Shown: piece after piece, positions 48,989 to 60,900 of the stretch
Numbering within the stretch: position 1 is the first letter of the stretch
Layout: each line of letters begins with the position of its first letter
Assembly (NCBI RefSeq): GCF_040807025.1
Contig: NC_090943.1
Location: forward strand, 27,557,213-27,621,212
Reading direction: 5' to 3'
Source of the DNA: Struthio camelus
Taxonomy: Eukaryota; Chordata; Aves; Struthioniformes; Struthionidae
Length of the DNA: 64,000 bases
The notes under the pieces: model-generated
Told to the model about the DNA's origin: nothing
What the model saw: only the letters and a program-made list of their open reading frames with translations
Databases searched by the model: none
Position numbers and translations under genes: made by a program

Positions 48989-51900
48989 ATATACTATACT
49001 ATACTATACTATATATACTATATGAAAAATCTATATCAAATTTTGGTTATTTTGAATTGGTAATGATTTTCCCTACAAAACACTTAAATTGGAAAAAATA
49101 ACGATATATGTTTCAGAAATCAGTCCAAAACGGATTGGTACCTGAAGCTAAATGAAGGTCACTAAACATAATCCGAGAACTACTAAACTTAATCTTACAG
49201 CATCAGAAAAAGTAGATGAATATTCTAATCTTAAGCATAGCAACTTTATTCTACCAAGAAAGTAGGTGACAAAGCCTATAATTACTCAGGAAATGAACAG
49301 TAGAATTGGGATTAGAGACCAGATCTCCTTGATCCTGTTACTGTGGATTAACTACAAATCCTTTCCTGTGTAAGTTATCATTACAGTATATGGAGTTCCA
49401 TTGTGCCAGTCTTCTTGCGATCAAGAGACATGTCAAGTAAATCATGAGGTGTAACAAATTTTTCTTCTTCTAATGTTACAACTAATTAATCAAAGCAAAA
49501 ATAGTTGGCTAGTTGTGTTCTCTCATTGTGTTTGTGTCAGAGTGTGTTAGGAAATAGAAGGCTGTCATGCTTTCAAAGCACTATATTTGCAAGCCAAGGT
49601 TAGAATCTGACAGCTGCTAAAACTGGCTTTCGAAAATGTAGTAAATGACATCCTGTCTCTTACTGAAGTCCTGTAGGAGCAGAGGAGTCAGGGTTTCTCT
49701 CATGTTATAGTTTCCCGAATTGTCAATAACGCTCCCCTTGTAGCAGTGTGAGACTTACTCCTGAACCAGGGACAGAACAGTTTAGAAGAGGATTAAAAAC
49801 TCAAAGGTGCAAGTAGCATATTTTAGACCAGATTCTGTCTAGGCTCTGCATAAATAACATATGCCAAAATAATCTAATTGAGTTCCTCAGTCTCTATAGA
49901 TTAGCTGCCATCCCATTTGGGGCCTTTTCTGCATAAGCCTTAGGTGCCTAAATGGGGCAGCAAGTCCCGCACGGTCCCTTAAATGAATGCTTCTAAAGGC
50001 AGTCAGAAGGCATTCACTCTCAGGTGAATACCAGTATTATCCAGACAAACCTCCAGCCCTGCCTTTGGCATTGACATTATCATTTGGGATGTCTGTAGCA
50101 GGCTTGTGATTGGGGATGTAAACAACAGTCTATTATATAAGATTATACGAAAAGGCAAACTGTTTTGGTCATAACATGGTATATGAAAAAAGCTGCTTAA
50201 AATCATTTCAAATCAGCAGCCTGAACATATGTCTAAATGGCTATTGGTGAGTTAGTTTAACGATAAAAACCTCACTTGTATGTCTGTGGCCCAATTTCAG
50301 TAGGTACGGTGGTGTTTCTTTATTTCAGTTACTGATGCCTAGTTGCTGGGGGAACTACATCCACTGACTCTTGATGTGGATGAAATATAGTGTTTTGTTT
50401 AGTAGCTGCAATTTTTCTATTTTACAAAATGTTTCGCAAGATCTGAATGTCGGAAGATTCAGTGAACGGAAGAACAGGGCCTTCTCATTTCAGCCATAGT
50501 ACCGAAACCACAACCACTTATAAACCTGACTTTGTTTTCACTCCTACTTTGGTCTTGTATGCGCCAGGGTAAGATGGGTCTTTGTCTGGTTTACTCTGCC
50601 ATTAACTTCTCAATAGAAAACTGGGCAGTGATTATGTTTTCAGCTTGCGTCTAGCTAGGAAGGAACCGGTGAGACAGGGTAACCCAGAAAAGATCAGCAT
50701 GGTTTCAGTGCAGCCTTGGAGATGTCGCACACTATTATGTGTCTCTCTGGTGTGTTATGTTTTTTTCCTTGATAGAACAGTTGATCTTCAGTTAGTAGAT
50801 CCTCCCTTCTCACTCTGGGGCTCCCTTGGACCTACTGGAGACACAAGGCAACAGGCTGATTTCTAGAGCTAAGGGGCTAAGGTTCTGCCTGAGCGTGGCG
50901 CACGGGCAGTGAGTCATGTCATACAATTTTTCCTACTTTAGAAATATGTAAGCTAAATGTGGATTATATAACAGTAGGACTAACGCTCAGAGGTATGTAT
51001 TAGAGCCACCTCAACAAGGCACACCGCATGCATACATGCATTCTACTTTCCTATCAGATGTACTGCAGCTCCTGACGGGGATTATAAATAAATATCCTCC
51101 TCGCCGTTTCAGTGTTGGCCCCTGTTCATAGCAAACTACATGTAAATGAAGTTGTTCTTCCTTTCCCTATGGGTCGTTAGGTCTTCTGAATGGTTGGAGC
51201 TAGTCCCTTGTATCTAACTAGCAGTCTCCGTGTTGTATACATTTTTCAGTCCAAGCATGAAAAAGTAGTTCGGTGGTCACCAGTACAAATGCTATTTGTC
51301 TCTCAGAGTGCCTGCCCTTGCTTAAATAAATAAAATGAAATGCCTCATCAACTGCAAATATCACAAAGATAGTGGTATACAGGCTATAACACAGCAGCAA
51401 ATATAACTGATTGATTATGGTCTCTCACATTATAACCATATGCCTAAAATTGTGAAGTACAGTGTTTTTATCCTGGCTTTGCTAATAGAATAAAGAATTA
51501 CAATCACAGTGATCAAGCAAATAATTTCTAGGCTGAAAACTATCAGCTGAAAGCAGAGAATGCCTTTTTTGGGAAATAAGAAACCAATGCAGATTACAGT
51601 TGGAATAGCCCAGATCCAGTGCGTTATGACAGTTCACAGTTTGATCCATTCCACCTTTAACGTTGTTCAATATAGAGACAGACTGCAGGACCCTTTCTGT
51701 TAATATGGCATTACTAACAGACTGCAGGACCCTTTCTGTTAATATGGCATTACTAGCTAACTCGAGGCTGAAGACAGCACACTCCAGCGGGCTGGTCACA
51801 GGACTAAAGGGTAAGACAACAGTATTTGTAACTCCTAACACCTACCACTGCCCATTTGTATGGCTATATTCAGGTCTCCTTCCCGATGGGTTTATTCCGC

Positions 51901-54900
51901 ATTTGAAACACATTGATACTGATGCTTCTTTCAAGCCGTTTGTGCTAGACGGGAAAGAAATGCTGCTAGCTGTAAGAGCTGAAGAGTAGGAAGGGGTAAT
52001 TGAACTACTGTATTTTTTGTAAAGACTTTCAGATCACTGATGGTCTGGTTGCTGATCAGATCCCATCAGAGGCTAATAAATTATGTTCATGTGTATTCAG
52101 GTCCAAATATATCCACAATATTTCTTTCCTTTGCTCAGATCTTTTGCTGACATACCCATGCACAGCAGTTTTCCAGCAGGACTTATGGATTTTTTTTCTT
52201 AAAATACACAGGATAAAATGTTTTAAAAAAGCTTTATTTAGGTGAAACATTTTTAATTAGGAAATGTATCTTTCTAAGTGCAATTGAACAATTAAGCTGT
52301 GGATTTCCTTTCTTTTGGACTTGGAAAGGAAATCTCAGATGAACTGATTACTGTGACAGTGTTGATGAACATCCACTTTCAAATCATAACTTGCCTTAAC
52401 TCTCAGGAGAAATGTCATTTTCATTTCGAGTGGCACATGGCAGCTCTCTCTGTGTTTTCTTTCTCCACTAATTTCAGTGTTTAGTATTGAAGTGTAGTAT
52501 TCTCATTGTAAAACTGTGGCCTATCTTCCTTCCAGTGTATTTAAGGCCATGGATTTGTGATGATTACGTAAGTCAGCCTGAACAATGGACATCTGCTCTC
52601 CTTGTTTATCTCGATAACAAATGGCTGAGCTCTTTGTTCTGAACACGCAAAACTGCTTTGTTTAATTTTCTAAAAGGCAATGGATTAGATCTGGTTGAAC
52701 ATCAGTAGCATACATTGCTTATCTGAAAATACTTCTATTGATCCTTAATAATAAGAGATAATAGACTTCCTCAACCTCTTACTATTTATTGTATGCTTTT
52801 CCTGGAGATTTTCCAAAAAAAATTGCATTGTTACTATTTAACACAGGCACAATCTGATACAGGAACTGAACTTATAATGTATGGAAAACAAAGGAGACGT
52901 GGATTCAGCAGAACCTAGCAGTAAACTCATAGATTCTAAAAAATGAAAGAAAGATAGTGTTTACAAGCAGACCATAATAAAACCATTCAGCAGCACTGCA
53001 AATACAGCTTGTATTATTAACATACACTAAATTAAGATTCTTATCATTGCTAATCACACTGGAAAAATATTAAAGGATCCTCATTGCTGTTAGTCTCTGC
53101 CTGGTTACTTTAGTCAATGATGTGTGCTTGAAACTTTCCCATGTACTGATCACCTAGCAGCCCTAGGACTCGCAGTTCCTAGCAAGGCATAGGAATAAGA
53201 TAGTGAACCTTGGACAAAATCTGTCTGTGGTAGGAAAGGCCTAACCTGGCATTCAACAGATTTCTGCATCATTTTCTCTGTTTGTCTTTTTCATTTTCAA
53301 AGGCACAGACTAAAAATATAAGAAACATAAGAAACATAAAATTCTGCTTTATGTTTAGTAAGAGTAAGAGTAAGAGTAAGAAACATAAAATTCTGCTATG
53401 TTTATTAGTCCTGATGAAGTTTGTTTACTGAGGAAGTTTTTGTATTCAAGGGATAAAGCTCCAAATGGCCAAACATGTTTTAGTGCCAAAGTCCCACAAA
53501 ACTCCAACATCTTAGCCATGGCACACAAGGGTAAGCCATCGCAAGCCATGACACACAGCGGACAAAACCGCGACCCGCCTGAATGGCCAAAATCCTTTTT
53601 ACTTCATAGTTGCTAGGACTCAGTTCTCATATATATTCTCTAAGAATTACTTCCTCCTTCTGGGGTTGACGCTATGCTCAAATGCTGTATTTGCTTAGCA
53701 ATTAAATCATGTTCTTACCTACGGAAGTAACAACCACTGTGAACTGAGTTTCGTCTCGTTTTCCGGTCACATTGTTGAAAGCACGGCACATGTAATCGAT
53801 TGTCTTCTGGGCCACTTCATCAGATATAACTTCCAGGTGGGGTCCATATTTGATTACATGAGTGGTATTGTCATCCCTTTGAATCCATGAATAAGTATTT
53901 GGTGGGTTTGAATCTGCTGAGCAGTCAAACAGTATAGCTTCTCCTATGTCGACTGTAAACACCGCCCCTACTTTCAGACCTTTATCTGATTTTACTCTAA
54001 GTCCATAAGGTCCATCTGCATTGAAGAAAAAAAAAATCATAGTGGAAAAATTAAAAACAAAGTAAATATTTAAAGTATGTATTTTAACTCAGAATTTTTA
54101 AATGAGGCTAGCCTTTAAAATGGCTGTCATTAGGTTCAATTATTTCAGTAAAAGGCTTTTAGTACAATAACTTGATCTATACTAGGTTTATCTCAGACTA
54201 TACCCACTTAATATTGATCTAATTGCTGTTTAGGGAAACAGCACAGGTCTATGTCTTGTTTAGTACAATCAGAACAGTGAAAACTGAAGAGCAGTTGGAA
54301 GAGTCATGAAGTAAAGAAGCACTTCTTTTCCGTGGGCGTATTTGACCCTTTATACTTAAGTGCCAAACTTACTGGCATAATTCATTTCTCTGAGCATTTA
54401 AAAGTGAACAAGTTAGCCTTGAAACATATAAATATTTACTGTAACACTTTGCAGTAAAATAATTACTTGTGGAATTATACTACAGGTGTAAGACAGAGTG
54501 GGGCATGCCATAGATAACTCCAGATATTGTTTTCCATAAATGACTGTTAAAATAAAATTTAACCTTTCTTCCATTTAGTAGGCTTCTGTTTTTTTCAACA
54601 GTTCAGTTTCTTTCAAGAGTAAGCCCTTGTGCCTAAAGAAAGCCGGGCTTCTGCATTAGAAGAGGCTACTACATATTGTCCAAGAGCCATGTGTTTGTTA
54701 CTCAGAAATTTGAGCAGCCAAGTATTTTCAGGGTATCTTCATAGGAAAATGGGAATGGAAATAATATATTTAAGTATGATAATCCTTCCTGTGCTATTTT
54801 TAATAGATCATTTAGGATCCTATTTTTTACATCTTTACATTTTAAAATCTACTTTTAAATCTACTTTTACAAGGATCTGAGTATAGACAATAATGTAGAG

Positions 54901-57900
54901 ACTATAATAACTGAAATGTGCTCTATTAAATTATCTTTTCTAATACAAAGAACTAATCACTTTAATGTTGATACTCCCCTAAGGGCTTACATGCATAATT
55001 AACAATGCACAAACGTAATATTAACAGATGCCACAGGAAACCAGACGAAAATATGCAGAGTGAACAGGAGTCATCTTTGTGGTAAAGCTGCTGCCAGGTG
55101 ACTCACACAGAACGGTATAGCAAAAAGACTGATAATTCAATAGTATGTCAATTTTAGATGGTGCAATCAAGTAATATTCCACCTTCCTATGATTGGCTGG
55201 AAGCATTAAAATAATATAGCAACTTTTGAATGCGAAATTTCCTGCTGTATCAACTGAAATCCTGCCATGTTTCAGACCCCATTTCTTATTAGGAAATTCA
55301 AGTCACCATTAGACTCTAAAACACATACATGTTTGTCCTATTTTTGAGATGGATTTATTTTTCAGCAACACATAGGCAAACAGCACACAGGCTATTTCCT
55401 CTCTCTGCGTGTTTTTTTTTTCTCTATTTAAGAAGGTTTAGAAAAGAGAATGCAGGCTATCACACTACAAGCTCTTTTTAGTTCATTTTTAACTAAATGT
55501 TCATATTTCACAATCTAAGCTTATCAAACTTTTTATGTTCTCTACTTATTTCTTAGTGATGCGCTTCTTCCAGTCTCGTCTTAAGGAAGGCCTTAAAACA
55601 TCATTCCTAATACTTAGCTGGAAAATGCAAAACGGATCCGCTACTTCATGAATCGGTGCTGCTCCAAACTATATTGCAGGGGGCACTGGGAAGGATCAAG
55701 GCATTTTTAAAAATCTAGGTGCTGAGATGCAGGGCTCCCCGTTGTTCACAGGCTCTGCCGTTCCCGAGTCATTAGCTCTACCGTATTTAAGAGTCAGTTC
55801 ACCATATAGTAATAAATGCTTTGGGAAACTGCAAAGCTATCGCTACTAAACCTTTCACTTAGCTGATTTTACTGTGACTGAACTTTTCTCTGCACGGGGA
55901 CGCCTTTCAGCACACCAGCCTCTCACTGGGGCTTACAGGTAATAGAGATATATTTCGCTTGTGTTGGATGGAAAGGGAGGGGGCCATACTGAGCCGTAGC
56001 TTTTCTGTAAATGAAAGCAAAACCATTCATGCATCATTTATAGGAAGGAACACCCTTTTTTACTCTTTGGGTTCTTCCTATCCAACTATTCTTTCTGCTG
56101 TTAACTTTTATTTTTACTGATAATATAAGCATTGGCATATGTGAACAGAAATTAACTGTAGGAATATCTGACCGGTCTCCCGTGCTCCCTCACTGCAAAA
56201 GAGTCAGAAGTGACTTCAGCTTTTATATTAATATCATGACAGTGCGGCATAAATAAACGACACTAACAACATAATTGTACTTCTCTATGAAAGCTGCAAA
56301 TCAAAAGAAACCGTTATAAAAACACTGTGATGCACACTGGCTGGGGAAGTATGTTTGAAAAAGCTGAAAAAGAAATAGTGAAATTTTGGCAAGGTCTGAA
56401 AAGTAGCATTCCTGCATGAAATTAGCGCAAGCTAATTTCAGATAACCTTCCTGCCTAGCCTGGATCAGGCTTTTACCTTCTCCTGGACATCTGTACATCA
56501 CTGTGATACCTAAACACTAGGGAGCTGAGTGGCCTCCCTCGTTTCTTTAAAGGATGTTGTCATTCCTCATCTGAGGATGATTCTGAAAAGCAGATGATTG
56601 ACAGTTTCCTCTCCAGGACTAAATGTATTCTGGTTTTTGGAAGTCCAAAGGAAGCAAATCCCACTTGATCTATTAAATTCAACTGCATCACTGCAATACA
56701 GCAGTTTCTGTTACAGCCTCTATGACAGCAGCTTCTTCCAAGTCTTAAAATAATTTATTTCTGGATCAAGCTACTGCAATAATAAAGTTCTGTGGAACAC
56801 TATCATTAGAGTAGATGGAGGAGTGGAATAATATTAATGAGAAATGAAGAGCAAAACAAAACACTTTTGATTCTCAGTGAAAAGGCTGAATAACTGCCCT
56901 CATGAATCATGCAGTTCTACTTCTCCCTCGCAGTATCGTTCTCAACAGAAACAAGTCTCTTGTCTCAGTAAAGCCAGTTAACTAAATGACTTGTAAAGTA
57001 ATAAATCACCTGTTCTGAGTAACAATTTACTGCTCTGTGGGAATATTTCCAATTGCTCCTATCACCATGAGACTGTTACAGTTTCCAAGCAGATGGCAGG
57101 TATTTACTGTGAGTGACCTTTTCTTACCACTTACAGTAACTCCCCCGCAGCAATGGCATATGGTACATAGAGATCCTGGGGCCTGTTCTGGATTGTTATT
57201 GACAACTGGTTGACGGAAGACAAACTGCCTCTGCTGGCAGAGGTGGACCTGAATTCTGGGACTTTATATAGCTCAGGAAGCAAGACCCTCACTCCCGTTA
57301 GTGATTTGAACATGGGTAGCGCTACAAGTATTGCAATCATTCGGTACGGCATTGTTTTCTCTTAATATTTTCTTCACGTTTAAAATTATGCACAAAGCAA
57401 ACCCTCAGTTCTGATGAAATAAAAAGCACACTCTGGAAATGTCAATACTTTTAACAGTATTTCCGTAGGTGGAGAAAAATTGAATCTCAAAATATTTTAG
57501 TATATCAAAATCACTCCAGAAATTTGGTTATTGACATAACTTTGGAATTTTAAAGTTCTGCAAAACAATAGGTTGAAACTGGGTTTTCATTTCAGAACTT
57601 GGGATGATTTTTCAAATCCATAGTTAAATACATGTAGTTCAGTGAGGGAGAAGGAAGGAAGCAGTACAAGAACTGAGACTAAAGGGCACACAGCTTGTGA
57701 AAGCAAGCGTCCCAGACACCCATCAGTGCAAAAAGCTCTCTGGAGCCAACTGTGTCTGCAGCAAAGCAGAAATCTGCATGCTGAACAAACTGCCACAAAT
57801 TAACAGAAAAGTCAGAATGGTTCCAACAATGAAAGATATTTTTCTAGCCTGACCTGATTTTACTGCGTTGTGAGAGACTGTCACGTTGTGCTGGATATAG

Positions 57901-60900
57901 CATAGCATCCCAATCTTTTAAAAATGTTTTTTGAAGAAGAGGCATAGAAGGGCCATTGATATTTCATTCAAGGGAGAAAAGCAGTACAGGCAGGACCTTC
58001 ATACATATGCAGCTCTCGCTCTTAGCACCTTAAGCACTTAGGTGAGTTGGGATTGTGATTGTATCACAGCAGACATTTTAAAATGTGCTCCTTGGAGGAA
58101 AGAATTATTATTATTTTTTATTATCAAAGGGAAGTCAATACTCCAACACTTCTGGTTATTTTTTTGTAGAGCATTTTATCATGAGTCCTCTGTCTAATGT
58201 GAATGGAAGTTCAATTCACATCTATTTCGACTCTTTTCTGCAGCTCCCTCATCTTCGTGTTTGTACTGCTGTCATTCGTATAAGCTGCACCTAAAGGATC
58301 AGCTCTCTTCTAACAAAGTCCTTTTTCGTTTTCACTAATTTGGATAGAATTCATTTCTCCTTTCCTGGTGCAATGTAAAGACCTCCCTCTAGATGCCAGA
58401 CATTCCCCATCAGATTCTTCCATGTTATAATTAAAAATAAACATATAGCAGTATGGCTGATTAGAGAAAAAGAAGACGGAAAATACGACTTAAGTGAGAG
58501 GTGTAGCTACCTCATACCAAATGAAGGGCATTGAGCTATCTATCAGCTGCCATATTACAGCTGGGCAAAAGCAGGAGCGAGCACTATTCCTTGCACTGTG
58601 CCATCCATGCTATGCCATTAGCTAAAATGGTTTTATCTGAATAAAGCTAGTATGATGGCAAAGTAAGTCCTGACCTGCAGACTTTCAGCTCTCCTCTACT
58701 GAAAAGGACACTTTGTTCCCTAAGGAGATGAAGACTATAGCCAGGCAAGGTCATATGCATAGCATGTGTTACTTGCAGATCATGGAGGCACTGAGAGCTG
58801 ACATAACAGGAGGGATAAGGAACAAAGAGAGTGCCCTTTCCAAGATTTAAAGTATAATAGCTGATGTTTTGTCCGAGACTAAGCCAGTCTTTTGTTTCCT
58901 CCAACTCATTCCGTCCATGAGCTCAATCTGCATTCATAGTTACAGTTTCTCAGGTGCTTTTTGTATGCTTTCAAGACCTTAAAAATCAACAATGGTCTTT
59001 TTAGCTAAATATAAACTTACCAGTTTGCTTAGAACTCATTTAAGCAAATATCTTAAAAGAATACCGACAAAAAACTCTCAGAATATGTCACACCAGTGTC
59101 CTATAGGCAATGATACTAGCACTGTTTCAGACTATGATAACCTACTCATCATGGCCTATTACAACTTTTTTTGTGATGCTACTGGTCTAATCTCGATCCT
59201 GATGCTATTTATAGGCATAGACACTTGAATGACACCTTTTGACTGCTGGGATTACTCACATGCCTAAAGTAAGCACGTGACTATTGGCAGGAGCATGAAA
59301 TTGGGTTTGTTAGATCTGCATATCAGGAATCTCCAGTTTGATTCTTCTCTTATCCTCACCCTTAAATGTCTATAAGTAGGTTGGCCAAAGAATTACCTTG
59401 TCATAAAGACAAAATTAAATCTGAACTGAGAATCTTCTTTTTATGTATGCTGAAGAACATGGTACATTTGCAGAGAAAGTTAATTTCTTTCATTAGGCTA
59501 ATATAGCTGGAGAAAAAAGGTTTTTGGGTACACAAATCTCTCATCATGTGTGAAAAAGAAACAGCCAATTCCAAGCAATGTAGAAGTCGGGCACTCTTTC
59601 TTGGATTTTACCTAAACTGCCGAGGTCAAACTACCTACAAAACTTGTTTCTCTTATATTATTAAACCATTACAGTTTCCACAGGGCTGTCTCTTTGGGGA
59701 TCCATGTAAATAGATAGCGAACAACAACAACTAGTAAAAAAATAATAAAAAAAAAAGTAAAATAATGAATTGTTCTGAAAACAAAATTGAGCATCTCTGA
59801 ACTTTGCAGAGATCAGCATGTAAATTTATAATGGAGTTAAGGAAAACCTTGGGAATGTAGGAATGGACTTTTTGTGCCCACTGAATTCAATCTTCCACTA
59901 TAGTAAACAATCGTATCTTAGAATCCCATTCATGAATTTGTCAAGTACATTGCAAAAGCAATTTGCAGAGCTTTTGCAGAACCTCGTTACTATAACAGTT
60001 AGCAAATACCTAGTTTCTGGTCAAAATGCATGCATGTCTAGTTCAGGGTTTATTCTTCTGCCAACATCATTCTTTATGCAACTTTTTTCTCCCTCCTGTT
60101 TACCACTTGATGGGGAAAGCAAATGCTTCTCCTTTCAGCTTTTATTTCGCTAAACCGAAATGAATTCTCTTCTTGTAAGATAGGGTTTCCATTCCATTCT
60201 GTTCCATTTATTTTTGTTTTGAGTTCATTGTTCTTGAATGTGGATGATTGGAACTGTATACACTATTATACAAGAGGTCTCATCTTGTTTGTGGCATTAG
60301 TATTCCCCTTATTTATTGGGAACACTTATGGATGCTGACACATCCTAGAATTACAGGTATGTTTTTTGCAGCTAAATCCCACTACCAGTTCACAAACATT
60401 TTGTGATCAGCTTAATCACTCAAGTTCTCTGCCCCAGTTACTTCCAGACAAATCTGCATCTTATTAGAAAAAAATCATGCTTTTATTCTCTAGGTGCATA
60501 ACCTCGTATCATTCACTAGTGAATTTCTTAACAATTCTATTACTGTTTTTCAAATTCATTCAGTCCTCCTAGTTTTATGTCACAGGTGAACCTCACTGAC
60601 ATACTCCCAGTCTTTACGCTGATGTCATTAATGAAAGTGTTAAACAAGCCTTGAGTCAAAATGATTGTGAGGAATACCACCAGCAATAATCCTTCAAAAA
60701 TCCTCCTTCTTAACAACTACATAACACTGAGTAATTTCTATTACACTATCATAAGCAGTTACACCCGTTACAAAAAAAATTATTTTGACTGCAAACCCAC
60801 ACATAATGTTGACTCAACTGCCTATTTGCCACAGTTAGAGGTACTCTTTCCAGCCAAAGCATTTATACAAAGGTAGTTAGGAATATTTAATATACTTACA

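Larger units (their letters stand above)
54016..60899 (-). other. HEPACAM2: HEPACAM2 intron 3
   Basis: A 6.9-kb intron, GT at 60,898-60,899 and AG at 54,016-54,017. It holds a CR1/L3-like remnant at about 60.44-60.76 kb, a 10-bp hairpin at 56,417-56,440 and an unexplained open frame ending on a splice donor at 57,129-57,352. It is otherwise featureless AT-rich sequence. Confidence 0.85.
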
